A stretch of 64,000 nt of DNA from Shewanella sp. 1CM18E (GCF_023161665.1 NZ_JALNTW010000009.1:62001-126000), one strand, 5' to 3'. Positions 1 to 9,655 are shown, counted from the first letter of the stretch. Numbers and translations: made by a program. Notes: a model not told the origin generated them from the sequence alone.

Positions 1-561
1 GAAGGTGTACTGGCCAGACAAAAGCGCGACGAAGCTTTTACTCAGTGGCAAGCGGCTAAATATACCGAACAAGCAGCATTAGCCATGTATCAAATGGCTG
101 ATGAAGGTGCGCGAGTAGAAACCAAAGCTGCGGCTGCGGGTAATGCGCGTATGGCAGAAGGTGCGGTTAATGAAGTCACCGCAATTTTGTCAGACAGCCA
201 AATGCGCTCTCCTAAAACCGGTGAGATCAGTGAAGTGTTACTACAAGCTGGCGAGCTAGCACCAAGTGGTTTCCCTGTGGTGAGCTTGATTGATATGAGC
301 GATGCGTGGGCGGTGTTCCAAGTACGTGAAGATCAGCTTAAACAGTTCAAGCAAGCTGATGTGTTAAAGCTAACAATTCCAGCGCTGGATCAGCAAGTTG
401 AGTTTACTGTTAGCCACATTTCCGTGATGGGCGACTTTGCGACTTGGCGAGCGACTGAAAGTGGTCACGACTTTGATATGCGAACATTCCAAGTGGAACT
501 TCGTCCTAATCAGCCTATTGCCGATCTACGAGTAGGTATGTCGGTGCTATTCACCCTTTAA
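1..561 (+). CDS. HlyD-family membrane fusion (periplasmic adaptor) protein, 5'-truncated by the window edge
   Basis: The frame is open from base 1, so the gene starts before the window and only the last 186 residues are visible. The visible part has an Ala/Glu/Gln-rich helical stretch (residues 1-60), then a lipoyl/barrel-like segment (RSPKTGEISEVLLQAGE) and a beta-rich end with a VGMSVLF motif, as in YhiI/EmrA-type adaptors. The family bridges an inner-membrane transporter to an outer-membrane channel. It ends 17 bases before the first of two ABC-2 permeases, so the three are probably one operon. The substrate cannot be read from the sequence. Confidence 0.85.
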   Translation, partial: EGVLARQKRDEAFTQWQAAKYTEQAALAMYQMADEGARVETKAAAAGNARMAEGAVNEVTAILSDSQMRSPKTGEISEVLLQAGELAPSGFPVVSLIDMSDAWAVFQVREDQLKQFKQADVLKLTIPALDQQVEFTVSHISVMGDFATWRATESGHDFDMRTFQVELRPNQPIADLRVGMSVLFTL

Positions 562-578
562 GGCAAGAGAGGCAGGCT

Positions 579-1760
579 GTGATAAAGGCGCTAAAGCGAG
601 AGTTTACCGCTCTGCAAGACGACCCTTGGCAGTTAGCATTGGTTAGCTATATTCCGCTAATCAGCATTATTGCTCTATGGTTGCTTTTTAGTGCAGGGCT
701 ACCAAGACAGCTCCCTGTAGCTGTCGTTGATTTGGATAATAGCCAAATCAGCCGCGCCTTAGCACGGCAACTGCAAGCTAATCCCGTGACTAAGCCGATT
801 AGTTATACCGGGCTGCCAAGTGCTGAGGCTGCGATGAAGCAAGGTGAAGTCTATGCCTTGCTAGTGTTGCCTTATGGTCTTAAGCGCGATTTACTTACCT
901 CAAAAACACCAACAATCGATATTCGTTATAACAGCCAGTTTTTACTGGTAGGTAAGCTATTGTCGAGCCAGTTACAAGCGAGCATGGCTGATGGCTTAAA
1001 ACCCTTAGGTGAGCTTAAGTTGCTTGCTGCTGGTGTGCCTATGGAGCGCGTTGCAGTTAACTTAAGCCCAGTTAGCAGTCAAACAACCGCGCTGTTTAAC
1101 CGCAACAATAATTATGTCGGCTTTTTAGTACCGCCGGTATTAATTGCTTTGCTGCAGCTGGTGGCCATGATGGTATTTGCCAATAGCCTTAATCGTGAGC
1201 TGCGCTGGAATACCACTAAGCAATGGTATCAATTAGGTGTCGGCAAAGTGATAGCCGCAAAAATAGTCTTCTATACACCGTTAGTCTTGCTGCATGGTGG
1301 CTTTATTCTAGCGCTAATTTACCTGTATTTGGGCTTGCCTATCGCTGGCAGTATTGCTGTGCTGTTAATTGCTCAAACATTGATGTTGCTTGCGGTATGG
1401 CTGATTGTATTGACGATTTTCTTCGTGCTAAAAGACAGTGCGCGAGTGATAAGTTTTTGCACCGCAATGTTTGCCCCTGCTTTTGCATTTATGGGAGTGA
1501 CGTTTCCAACCCATGAAATGCCAGAGCTTGCCCAATGGTGGCGAGTGATTATGCCAACTAGCCATTATATTGAAACCCATATTGCCGTGGTGAGTTACGG
1601 CCAAAGCTTAATTGCCAGTTTGCCGCAAATGCTCAGTTATTGGGGCTTCTTACTATTGCTTATTCCTATCGTTATTTTTGCGAAGAAGGGCTTTGATGAA
1701 GCAGAATTAGAGGCTTCATCAGCGGCTGCAAGTTCTGCTGCTTTGGTAAAGGAGCAATAA
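579..1760 (+). CDS. ABC-2 type transporter permease (YhhJ-like), first of two
   Basis: A 393-aa inner-membrane protein with a GTG start just after the adaptor gene. It has one N-terminal membrane segment (about residues 21-40), a large periplasmic domain (about 45-175, starting with VAVVDLDNSQISR) and a cluster of about five membrane helices in the C-terminal half. This is the layout of ABC-2 membrane proteins of the YhhJ/DUF3533 kind. The C-terminus is Ala/Ser-rich. It lies 3 bases before the second permease, so the two are probably translationally coupled and form a heterodimer. No ATPase gene is visible here; it may lie upstream of the window or be fused elsewhere. Confidence 0.85.
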   Translation: MIKALKREFTALQDDPWQLALVSYIPLISIIALWLLFSAGLPRQLPVAVVDLDNSQISRALARQLQANPVTKPISYTGLPSAEAAMKQGEVYALLVLPYGLKRDLLTSKTPTIDIRYNSQFLLVGKLLSSQLQASMADGLKPLGELKLLAAGVPMERVAVNLSPVSSQTTALFNRNNNYVGFLVPPVLIALLQLVAMMVFANSLNRELRWNTTKQWYQLGVGKVIAAKIVFYTPLVLLHGGFILALIYLYLGLPIAGSIAVLLIAQTLMLLAVWLIVLTIFFVLKDSARVISFCTAMFAPAFAFMGVTFPTHEMPELAQWWRVIMPTSHYIETHIAVVSYGQSLIASLPQMLSYWGFLLLLIPIVIFAKKGFDEAELEASSAAASSAALVKEQ

Positions 1761-1763
1761 TAT

Positions 1764-2900
1764 ATGAGCCTGTTACAGCTAATTTGGGCTGAGCTTAAAG
1801 CGATCCTCGCAGATAAAACCATAGTTATTACCGTGTTTGGTGGCGTGCTATTTTACTCGATTTTGTATCCACTGCCGTATTTGCATCAGGTACCGACTGA
1901 GCAGCAGCTTGTGGTTATTGATCATGATAGATCGTCGCTGAGTCGTCAGTTAGTGCGTCATGCTGATGCCAGCCCCAAAATAGCAGTGATTGCCGAACTA
2001 GGCTCTATTGATGAAGCAAAGCGCTGGATTGAAACTGGGCGTGCGCACGGTTTGTTAGTGATCCCTGCCAACTTCAGACGTGACTTGCTGTTAGGTAAAG
2101 GCGTGACCTTGAGCTATGGCGGCGATGCTAGTTACTTTTTAATTTACTCGGCAGTTGCGGAAGGGCTGATTTCTGCAGGACTCGATGCGGGTAAAAATAT
2201 ACAACGCTTAGGTATGTTAGCCCAAGGCGATAATGCTAAAGCAGTAGAGCAAAGCCTTAATGTCGTTAAGCTTAATAGCATACCTGCGTTTAATCCAAGT
2301 TTAGGTTATACGCCCTATATTGTGCCGGGACTATTTTTACTTATATTGCATCAAACCTTGTTGATTGGCACAGGTATTTTAGGTGCAAGTCAGTGGCGTC
2401 AACGAGGCTATTGGCAGCAAGTGAGTCCACTCAAACTTGTTTGTGGGCGTATCGCTGCGTTTATGTTGATTTACAGCCTGCTAAGCAGTTACTACGTCGG
2501 ATATTGTTACTATTGGTATGACGTTAGCTTACAGGCAAGTATCGGCCGAGTGGCTTTGCTGATGTTGCCATTTTTACTGGCTACAACTGCGGCTGGAGTA
2601 GCATTTAGCAGCTTGTTTACCCGCCGAGATTTACCTACCCAAGTGTTATTGCTGATCTCTATGCCGATTTTGTTTGTGTCGGGTTTTGTGTGGCCTACAG
2701 CGTTAATTCCTGAGCCTGTGGTGGCGGTTTCGCAAATCGTACCAGCGGTGCCAGGCATTATGGCCATGTTAGAGTTAAATCAAATGGGCGCATCGTGGCA
2801 AAGCATTATGCCGCAGTGGCTACAATTATGGGCCATGGTAGTTATATTCTTTGCTTTGGCTTATTGGGGCGTATCTAAGCGTTTAAAAGCCCTTGTATAG
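1764..2900 (+). CDS. ABC-2 type transporter permease, second of two
   Basis: A 378-aa paralogue of the preceding permease with the same plan: an N-terminal membrane segment (about residues 21-38), a periplasmic domain beginning LVVIDHDRSSLSRQLV, then five or so C-terminal helices. The ATG start (1764) follows the upstream stop by 3 bases. It is the last gene of the operon and is followed by a strong terminator. The likely role is export with the HlyD-type adaptor; the cargo is unknown. Confidence 0.85.
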   Translation: MSLLQLIWAELKAILADKTIVITVFGGVLFYSILYPLPYLHQVPTEQQLVVIDHDRSSLSRQLVRHADASPKIAVIAELGSIDEAKRWIETGRAHGLLVIPANFRRDLLLGKGVTLSYGGDASYFLIYSAVAEGLISAGLDAGKNIQRLGMLAQGDNAKAVEQSLNVVKLNSIPAFNPSLGYTPYIVPGLFLLILHQTLLIGTGILGASQWRQRGYWQQVSPLKLVCGRIAAFMLIYSLLSSYYVGYCYYWYDVSLQASIGRVALLMLPFLLATTAAGVAFSSLFTRRDLPTQVLLLISMPILFVSGFVWPTALIPEPVVAVSQIVPAVPGIMAMLELNQMGASWQSIMPQWLQLWAMVVIFFALAYWGVSKRLKALV

Positions 2901-3032
2901 GCGCTTTATTTAATAATCCTTTGATGATTATCGAGAGACGGTTATCGAGAGATGATTTTACAGCTCATGTAGTAGAGCGTTTTTCTAGATACTTGCAATT
3001 GATAGCTGCTCAAGCTGTGATGAATAAAGACT

Positions 3033-3069
3033 AAAAAGCCCGCGTTCATTATGTTGAGCACGGGCTTTT
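3033..3069. terminator. Bidirectional terminator between the ABC-2 operon and the convergent lipoprotein gene
   Basis: Inverted repeat AAAAGCCCG / CGGGCTTTT with an 18-base loop. A-tract and T-tract on opposite sides let it act in both directions between convergent genes. Confidence 0.75.
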
Positions 3070-3104
3070 ACTATTTAGCGACTAAGCTTTTTTAATTTAA
3101 GTCA

Positions 3105-5621
3105 TTAGGGTGTTGGTGCTGATAGCTCAACGCTAAATGAAATACCTGACTTTATCGCTTTAGGTGTTTCTGACTCAATAGATACGAGGCTGACCTTTGT
3201 TGGCTCATCAGTGCTTGTTGGGTCAATATCATTGGTCAACACAAAGCTAGTACTGCTGCCACCATGGCTATTACGGTTGCGTACTTCATAAGGGTCCGCA
3301 TCTAACTCACCTTTGCTAGCCGTCGTTGTGATATTGGTACCTTTCGGTAGGATTTGGTTAGCGCTATCGAAGAAACGTACATTAAATACTGAGAACCCAC
3401 CTGCTGGGATTGCTGCAGTGATAATTTCTGCTGTTTGGCCATCGGTATAGATGAGATTACCGTCTTGGTGGATTTCAAAATGTGCAGTAGAACCTGACAT
3501 CGTCATGATTAATGCTTTACGGATATAAGTTTTATTGGCTTGGCCTTCACCACATAAGTTACCAGTACATTGTGGGCCATTAAACTTGCCGTCTGCGAGT
3601 TCATAACTTGAACTTGATCCTGTATTAAAATAAGGCTCTCCAGGAGTATGTGAGAATGATTCATCATCATCACGGAAGGCGTCACCTAAATCGCTAAAGC
3701 CACCAGCATGGTAGGTTTCGATATCCATACCGTTGCCTGAACATGCAACTGCATTACCATTAGCGTTTAAACAGGCTGCAGCGATTGCGCCGCCATCAGC
3801 ATCATCAAAAATGTTATTACCGTTAGTATCAAAGAAGGTCTCATGGCCTAAGGCATAGGCGAGTACTGTGATGCGATGATTTGGTACTCGTGGGTCTGCA
3901 GCTGTCCATTCAACACTACAAGTACCATTTACAGTGGCACAACTTGGTTGAATTTGCCCGCCTTCAGAGGTGAAGTTAATCGTAGTGTCATCAGGTGCTG
4001 GGTTACCAAAGCTGTCTGATGCATACGCGGTAATTGTGGCTTTTTCGCCGTCGTGTGAATCTGCTTCAGGGTTTAACAAGCTGCTCGATAAGCTAAAACC
4101 TAGTTGCTGAGGTAAACCAGTATTAATAGTGAGTTGCTCTGACTGGGTTGTTACTGACTCGCCATCGCTGTTTGTTGCAGTAGCTAATACGCGCACTGGT
4201 GTTGGCATAGTGCCTGACAATACTGTAGCGCTAACAAGGCCGGCAGAGTTACTGGTGTTGCTGCTATCTGTTAGCGTAATGCCGCCGACGGTAGTATCAA
4301 GCGAGAAATCAACATCTTGCTGCGCAATAGGTTGACCATTGGCATCAGCTACTTTAAAGGTAATAAGTGATGATTCACTTGAGCCTGTGCCACCAGCACC
4401 TTTAATGCGGATTGAAGTAGGTTCTGCTGAGACAAAGCTCAAATTCGCCAGGGTTTGGCTCGCTAGCGAGAAGTCCAAGATTGCCGAGACAGTTTGATTA
4501 CCAGCAATTACCGAAGCAGTAATTTGATCATCACGCTCACTGTTACCGCTACAACTAGTGTTTTGGAAGGTTGAGCTAGCTGTACCTGAAAGGGTGGTGA
4601 CTGGTGAATCAATACTGGCATTATTGCTTAGTACGCAGCTTGAGCTGAATGTCACACTGGTTGGGGTTTGTAGGCGAGTGTAGCTACCATCTTCATTTTT
4701 AGTAGCCACATCTGCGGTGACACCAAAGGTACCGCCTGCACTAACAGTCTTGTCATCAGGCAAGGTGGTTGCTAATAGGTTTTCAGTAAAAGTGCTACCG
4801 TCAGCAGAGAAATGACCGATAACAATCACGCCATCGTCACTAACGGCATCTTTAGCGAGTACTTCATATAAACCTGAGCTTTGATAAGTGACACCGTCGC
4901 TTTCTAATGTGACAGAGAAGTTAGCTGCGCCTAGCTCGCTATCACTTGCGGTATAACTCACTTGAGCAATACCGTTGTCTTTAGTCAGTGCAGAGCTTGG
5001 GTTTAGGCTGGCGTTACCCGCTGTAAAGCTTGCCATCTTGCCTGCTATGCCTTGGCCCTGCTCATCTAAAAACTGCGCTTGTAGCTGCACCGTTTCTTCA
5101 GCTTTAAATTGCGTGACCACTTGAGTGCCATTAATGATTGCACTGTTGAGAGTAAATTTAGGTTCTGATGGGTTAGTACTTGAGGTGAACTCAAAATTGC
5201 GTGTTGCTGTGGCAGTGTTGTCACCTTCGCTAAAATCAGCTGTTAGCGTGCCAGCACCTTCAGCGCCTGCACTGTCACTAACAATGATTTCTGCTTGGCC
5301 ATTATCATTCGTTAACTTGGTGCTTACTGATAATTCACCAAAACTGCTGGAAAAGCTAATCAGTTTACCGCTGCGATTGCTATTATCTTGTTTTAGTTGG
5401 GCTACCGCACAAAAAGCGCCATTAGCGTCAAAACTCAATGAATTGGTTGGTTCAGCACAAGCACCATTAACAACGGTTTTGTAACTTAAAGATAGGCTGT
5501 AGGTGCCGCCGTTGTCGGTATCGCTGCTGCCATCTGATGAGCCATTACAGCCACTGATTAATGATAGGCAAAGAAAAGATAAAGGCAGAGTGGCCAGTGT
5601 GTGGGGCAGACGCATGTGCAT
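3105..5621 (-). CDS. Large surface lipoprotein with bacterial Ig-like (Big-1/invasin-like) domains
   Basis: An 838-aa protein with an N-terminal signal ending in lipobox LISGC (Cys25) followed by Asn, consistent with an outer-membrane lipoprotein. A Ser/Gly/Asp linker follows, then several tandem Thr/Ser/Val-rich beta domains of about 100 residues. These have repeated signatures such as VQLQAQFLDEQGQGIAGK, ITFKVADANGQPIAQQDV and ATITAYASDSFGNPAPDD, typical of Big-1 domains. Around residue 597 a DTNGNNIFDDADGG stretch resembles a calcium-binding loop, and many cysteines occur in pairs. It is monocistronic. A role as a cell-surface adhesin or structural protein is inferred from the fold only. 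Confidence 0.75.
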   Translation of the reverse strand: MHMRLPHTLATLPLSFLCLSLISGCNGSSDGSSDTDNGGTYSLSLSYKTVVNGACAEPTNSLSFDANGAFCAVAQLKQDNSNRSGKLISFSSSFGELSVSTKLTNDNGQAEIIVSDSAGAEGAGTLTADFSEGDNTATATRNFEFTSSTNPSEPKFTLNSAIINGTQVVTQFKAEETVQLQAQFLDEQGQGIAGKMASFTAGNASLNPSSALTKDNGIAQVSYTASDSELGAANFSVTLESDGVTYQSSGLYEVLAKDAVSDDGVIVIGHFSADGSTFTENLLATTLPDDKTVSAGGTFGVTADVATKNEDGSYTRLQTPTSVTFSSSCVLSNNASIDSPVTTLSGTASSTFQNTSCSGNSERDDQITASVIAGNQTVSAILDFSLASQTLANLSFVSAEPTSIRIKGAGGTGSSESSLITFKVADANGQPIAQQDVDFSLDTTVGGITLTDSSNTSNSAGLVSATVLSGTMPTPVRVLATATNSDGESVTTQSEQLTINTGLPQQLGFSLSSSLLNPEADSHDGEKATITAYASDSFGNPAPDDTTINFTSEGGQIQPSCATVNGTCSVEWTAADPRVPNHRITVLAYALGHETFFDTNGNNIFDDADGGAIAAACLNANGNAVACSGNGMDIETYHAGGFSDLGDAFRDDDESFSHTPGEPYFNTGSSSSYELADGKFNGPQCTGNLCGEGQANKTYIRKALIMTMSGSTAHFEIHQDGNLIYTDGQTAEIITAAIPAGGFSVFNVRFFDSANQILPKGTNITTTASKGELDADPYEVRNRNSHGGSSTSFVLTNDIDPTSTDEPTKVSLVSIESETPKAIKSGISFSVELSAPTP

Positions 5622-5680
5622 ATTCCTTGTGCTGCAAATTTGTACTGGATTCTAGGCGGGCTTTATTCGTATAAACAAAT

Positions 5681-5718
5681 AAAAAAGCTCCCTAAGTCAG
5701 TTAAAGACTTAAAGAGCT
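5681..5718 (-). terminator. Terminator downstream of darP/yjgA
   Basis: Imperfect stem AGCTCCCTAAGTC / GACTTAAAGAGCT with a run of six or more T on the minus strand after the stem. Confidence 0.65.
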
Positions 5719-5759
5719 ATTGTGTAGATATATAGCGATGATGTCTATATTTGTAACGA

Positions 5760-6302
5760 TTAATCTTTGATCTCGTTACGTAAATACTTACTTAATTCTT
5801 TGGCTGTCTTCGACGCAGCGATATCTGCGTTTTTAGATAGCTCTTTTTTGGTTTGACGAACTAGCTGACGCAGTTTTTGGCGGTCAAACTCAGGGTGTTG
5901 TTCGACTAAGTCTTGTACTGCTGAGTCACCTTCAGCAATTAGCTGATCGCGAGTCTTGTCAGCAACATTAGTTTTGGCACTTTCGTTGCTGTTTTGGTTC
6001 AGTACGTTCTTCAATGCAACCTCAAGTTCTTCAAGGTCAACATAGCGCATTAGTTTACCAATGTACTGAATGTGGCGACGGTAGGCTTCGGTATTAATTT
6101 TGATTGTTTTAGCTTTCAAAATATTATCAAAAAGCGTTTCATCTAAATCTAGCTTTTGCACTTGGCTTTTACTAAGTGCGACTAGCTTTTTGCCGTATTC
6201 CTGATAAATAGCGATTTCGCGTTTTACGTCCGCTCTACTTTCGTAGTTATCATCTTGGTCATAGGGCTGGTGGAAGTGCTCTGAGTCACCGACAATCTTC
6301 AT
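5760..6302 (-). CDS. darP: Ribosome-associated protein DarP/YjgA (DUF615)
   Basis: A 180-aa, strongly charged, helical protein with the family pattern: SRADVKREIAIYQEYGKKL near the N-terminus, then LDETLFDNILKAKTIK and a RRHIQYIGKLMR helix. The family binds pre-50S particles and helps late large-subunit maturation. Length is normal for the family (about 180 aa). It is divergent from pmbA, the same yjgA-pmbA neighbourhood known in enterobacteria. It has its own terminator downstream. Confidence 0.93.
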   Translation of the reverse strand: MKIVGDSEHFHQPYDQDDNYESRADVKREIAIYQEYGKKLVALSKSQVQKLDLDETLFDNILKAKTIKINTEAYRRHIQYIGKLMRYVDLEELEVALKNVLNQNSNESAKTNVADKTRDQLIAEGDSAVQDLVEQHPEFDRQKLRQLVRQTKKELSKNADIAASKTAKELSKYLRNEIKD

Positions 6303-6528
6303 ATCTAAAAATCTCTTACAAATTCTGTGCTAATAATAACATCTAAACTTGCTTATTTCCTTTCCTATTTTTGTCTGTAATAGCCTTTATGGCGGCTTTT
6401 AGTGGCTGGTTAGCTGATATTTTTTTGCTCAACATAGCGATTGAGCCAGTTGCAGCGGGATTATTTAATGAGATTGGCATTTGGGTTTGTTATGCTAGCG
6501 CCATTGCCGATAAATAAAGAGTAGAACT

Positions 6529-7869
6529 GTGTCTTCACCTAGCATTGATATTGAATTGGATTCCTTGAAAGATGCCGTTTCGATGGCGCTGGAATATGCA
6601 AAAACATTAGGGACTTCAGGTGCTGAAGTTGCGATTAGTAAGCAACAAGGCTTGTCTGTTTCAACCCGCATGAAAGAAGTTGAAACCGTGGAGTTTAATA
6701 AAGATGGTGCCCTAGGGATTACTGTTTTTAGAGATGGCTGTAAAGGTAGCTCATCGACCTCTGATTTAAGCAAGGCTGCCATTGAGCAAGCTGTTAAAGC
6801 TGCTGATGACATTGCTCGTTTTACTTCGGCTGATCCGTTTAATGGTTTGGCTGAAAAGTCGTTAATGGCGACACAGTTTCCAGATCTTGATTTATACCAC
6901 CCTGAAGATATCTCACCTGAAGAGTTAACTCGCCTTGCTGTATTAGCTGAAGAAGCAGCCTTAGATACAGACAAGCGCGTACAAACATCTGACGGCGCAA
7001 GCGCTAACGCGCACTCTAGCGTAAAGGTTTACGGTAACAGCCACGGTTTCTTAAATGGCTTTTGCAGTTCTCGTTATAGCTTAAGTTGTGTGGCTATTGG
7101 TGAGCACGAAGGTGGCATGCAGCGTGATTACGATTACACGGTTGCGCGCAAGTTTAGCGATATGACGGCACCAGAGATTATTGGCCGTAAAGCCGCTGAG
7201 AAAACGGCGGGTCGTTTAGGTGGTCGCAAGATTGCTACTACTCAGTTACCGGTACTGTTTTCGCCTGAAATTGCTACAGGCTTAATGGGGCATTTGGTTG
7301 GCGCGATCAGCGGTGGCAGCTTATACCGTAAGTCGAGCTTTTTACTCGACGCGATTGATACTCAGGTTTTCCCAGACTGGTTTAGCATTCATGAAGATCC
7401 TTTGTTAGTTGGGGCGCTAGCAAGCTCTGCATATGACAGTGAAGGCGTAGCCACCCAAGCACGGGATATTATTGATAACGGCCGTTTAGCGACTTATCTG
7501 CTAACGAGTTACTCTGCGCGCAAGCTTGGACTGACTAACACTGGTCATGCCGGTGGTATTTATAACTGGACACTATCGACAACGGGGCAAACCTTTGATC
7601 AGTTAGTTAAAGAGATGGGTACAGGTTTAATCGTAACCGAGGTGATGGGCCAAGGTGTGAACACTGTTACTGGCGATTACTCTCGTGGTGCAGCTGGTTT
7701 CTATGTCGAAAATGGCGTTATCTTGTATCCAGTTGAAGAGATCACTATTGCAGGTAACCTGAAGGATATGTACCAGAATATCGTTGCAGTGGCTAAAGAC
7801 AGAGATCTGCGTTCATCAATCCGCACAGGCGGCATTTTGATGGATAAGATGAAGATTGCTGGTAACTAA
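6529..7869 (+). CDS. pmbA: Metalloprotease TldE/PmbA
   Basis: A 446-aa TldD/TldE-family protein. Recognisable segments are the N-terminal SGAEVAISKQQGLSVSTR, the central ATTQLPVLFSPEIATGLMGH and the C-terminal NTVTGDYSRGAAGFYVENG. PmbA pairs with TldD, which carries the catalytic zinc site, to form a heterodimeric protease that degrades unfolded peptides and matures microcin B17-type peptides. TldE itself lacks the HExxxH motif, as here. The GTG at 6529 matches the family N-terminus. It is divergent from darP. Confidence 0.95.
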   Translation: MSSPSIDIELDSLKDAVSMALEYAKTLGTSGAEVAISKQQGLSVSTRMKEVETVEFNKDGALGITVFRDGCKGSSSTSDLSKAAIEQAVKAADDIARFTSADPFNGLAEKSLMATQFPDLDLYHPEDISPEELTRLAVLAEEAALDTDKRVQTSDGASANAHSSVKVYGNSHGFLNGFCSSRYSLSCVAIGEHEGGMQRDYDYTVARKFSDMTAPEIIGRKAAEKTAGRLGGRKIATTQLPVLFSPEIATGLMGHLVGAISGGSLYRKSSFLLDAIDTQVFPDWFSIHEDPLLVGALASSAYDSEGVATQARDIIDNGRLATYLLTSYSARKLGLTNTGHAGGIYNWTLSTTGQTFDQLVKEMGTGLIVTEVMGQGVNTVTGDYSRGAAGFYVENGVILYPVEEITIAGNLKDMYQNIVAVAKDRDLRSSIRTGGILMDKMKIAGN

Positions 7870-7911
7870 GCCAAGCGTGATGCAGATTTAATCAGCAAGT
7901 GACAACCAATG

Positions 7912-7936
7912 AGGCTTCCTAAGGGAAGCCTTTTTT
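7912..7936 (+). terminator. Terminator after pmbA
   Basis: Perfect stem AGGCTTCC / GGAAGCCT with a 4-base loop followed by TTTTTT. Confidence 0.85.
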
Positions 7937-7999
7937 ATATCTGTCACACAGCGGCAAACTGAAATTAGCATAAATAAAAATCGAACACTGGCTTGCTTA

Positions 8000-8045
8000 T
8001 ATGAAAAAACGTATATATTATTTGTCGTATATTCGCTTTTTCATA
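8000..8045. promoter_or_regulatory. Candidate ArsR operator/promoter upstream of the arsenic operon
   Basis: Arms TATGAAAAA and TTTTTCATA form a 9-bp inverted repeat spanning 46 bp. The heptamer CGTATAT occurs twice inside (8010-8016 and 8026-8032). It sits about 25 bases before arsR, where autoregulating ArsR repressors bind. Assignment is by position and symmetry only. Confidence 0.5.
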
Positions 8046-8068
8046 CTTAGTTAATTTGTCGAGAATTG

Positions 8069-8416
8069 ATGATGACACCTTTAACCTTTTTTAAAGCACT
8101 AGCAGATGACACCAGAATGCGCAGTTTACTGCTTATTCAAGCTGAGTCTGAACTTTGTGTTTGCGAGTTGATGGCAGCACTTGATGAGATCCAGCCAAAG
8201 GTCTCACGTCATTTAGCCCAGCTTAGAAAGCTTGGGTTATTGGTTGACCGTCGTCAGGGCCAGTGGGTTTTTTATAGCATTAATCCGCAGTTACCCAGTT
8301 GGGCAAATGAAATCTTACAGACTTTGGCTAAGGATGAAGCCGAACTTATTGGTGGCAATTTAACTAATCTTGGACAGATGGGCGATCGTCCTGAAAGAGT
8401 TAAACACTGCTGCTAA
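8069..8416 (+). CDS. arsR: ArsR-family arsenite-responsive repressor
   Basis: A winged-helix repressor of about 115 aa. It starts with the family signature [12 protein letters not shown] and has the metalloid-binding ELCVCEL motif in the DNA-recognition region (two Cys of the CxC type known to bind As(III)). It then has [14 protein letters not shown] and ends HCC. It is expected to repress its own operon until As(III) or Sb(III) binds. A TTG at 8066 and ATGs at 8069 and 8072 compete as start; 8069 has the best spacing from the GAG at 8061. It is the first gene of arsR-acr3-gapdh-arsJ. Confidence 0.93.
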   Translation: MMTPLTFFKALADDTRMRSLLLIQAESELCVCELMAALDEIQPKVSRHLAQLRKLGLLVDRRQGQWVFYSINPQLPSWANEILQTLAKDEAELIGGNLTNLGQMGDRPERVKHCC

Positions 8417-8474
8417 CCTTCTAAAGCTAACTCTAGTCGGGTTGGCGAAATTATGTAGTAATAGGCTAAATATC

Positions 8475-9509
8475 ATGGGTATTTTTGAACGTTATTTAAG
8501 TGTTTGGGTAGGTCTAGCAATTTTAGCTGGTGTATTTTTGGGTAACTTAGCACCTGATACATTTGCCGTGGTTGCTGGGCTTGAATATGCCCATGTTAAC
8601 TTTGTAATTGCAGTGCTTATTTGGGTAATGATTTACCCAATGATGGTACAAATCGACTTTTCTGCTGTGAAAGATGTGGGCAAAAGCCCGAAAGGCTTGG
8701 TACTGACATTAGTCATAAACTGGTTGATAAAGCCGTTTACTATGGCTGCACTTGGTTGGTTATTCTTTAAAGTATTCTTTGTTGATTTTGTTGACCCACA
8801 AACAGCGAGCGAATACATAGCAGGTATGATTTTACTGGGCGTTGCGCCTTGTACTGCAATGGTATTTGTGTGGAGCCAGCTAACCAAAGGTGACCCTAAC
8901 TACACGCTAGTTCAAGTGTCAGTAAACGATCTTATTATGGTGGTAGCATTTGCGCCAATCACCGCACTGTTACTCGGTGTTAGTGATATCCAGGTGCCGT
9001 GGGCGACACTGCTTTCATCTGTTGGCCTGTATGTTGTGTTGCCGTTAGTTGCTGGTGTTATCACTCGCTATATGCTGCAGAAAAAAGGTGATGATAGTCA
9101 GGTCAATGCGTTTGTGGCTAAGTTAAAGCCATGGTCGATGGTAGGCTTGCTTGCAACTGTGGTGCTGCTATTTGGTTTTCAGGCTGAAACCATTATTGCT
9201 GAGCCACAAAATATTGCTCTGATTGCGATTCCGTTATTAATCCAAATTTACGGTATCTTCTTCATTGCATTTTATGCGGCGAAAAAAATGAAGCTAACCC
9301 ATAAAGTTGCGGCGCCAGCATGCATGATTGCAACATCAAACTTCTTTGAGCTTGCGGTTGCAGTGGCTATTTCATTATTTGGTTTACACTCAGGTGCAGC
9401 ATTAGCAACAGTGGTTGGTGTGTTAGTTGAGGTTCCGGTGATGTTGTCTTTAGTGGCAATAGCTAACCGCAGTCGCCATATGTTTGCCGAAGAGGAAGTA
9501 AGCAGCTAA
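8475..9509 (+). CDS. acr3: ACR3-family arsenite efflux permease
   Basis: A 344-aa inner-membrane protein with about ten helices. It has the ACR3 landmarks [10 protein letters not shown] in helix 2, [15 protein letters not shown] in helix 4 (the conserved Cys needed for arsenite transport) and [18 protein letters not shown] in helix 9. It exports As(III) using the proton motive force. The frame stays open upstream to 8370, overlapping arsR, but the ATG at 8475 gives the normal ACR3 N-terminus ([15 protein letters not shown]). It lies 58 bases after arsR. Confidence 0.95.
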   Translation: MGIFERYLSVWVGLAILAGVFLGNLAPDTFAVVAGLEYAHVNFVIAVLIWVMIYPMMVQIDFSAVKDVGKSPKGLVLTLVINWLIKPFTMAALGWLFFKVFFVDFVDPQTASEYIAGMILLGVAPCTAMVFVWSQLTKGDPNYTLVQVSVNDLIMVVAFAPITALLLGVSDIQVPWATLLSSVGLYVVLPLVAGVITRYMLQKKGDDSQVNAFVAKLKPWSMVGLLATVVLLFGFQAETIIAEPQNIALIAIPLLIQIYGIFFIAFYAAKKMKLTHKVAAPACMIATSNFFELAVAVAISLFGLHSGAALATVVGVLVEVPVMLSLVAIANRSRHMFAEEEVSS

Positions 9510-9545
9510 CCCGCTGTAATAAGGCTGGCACTGCAAGTAAAGAGT

Positions 9546-9564
9546 GTAATACTTGAAGTATTAC
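9546..9564. promoter_or_regulatory. Perfect 19-bp palindrome between acr3 and the arsenic GAPDH gene
   Basis: GTAATACTT and AAGTATTAC around a single central G, followed at once by a small CCC/GGG stem (9565-9576). It could be a regulator site or an intra-operon hairpin. No poly-T follows. Confidence 0.4.
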
Positions 9565-9655
9565 CCCTGTAACGGGATGAATGTATTCTTAGTTACACAA
9601 ACTAGATTTAAGCAATAACAGTTAACTTAAACTCAGAACAGATTAAGAGACGACT

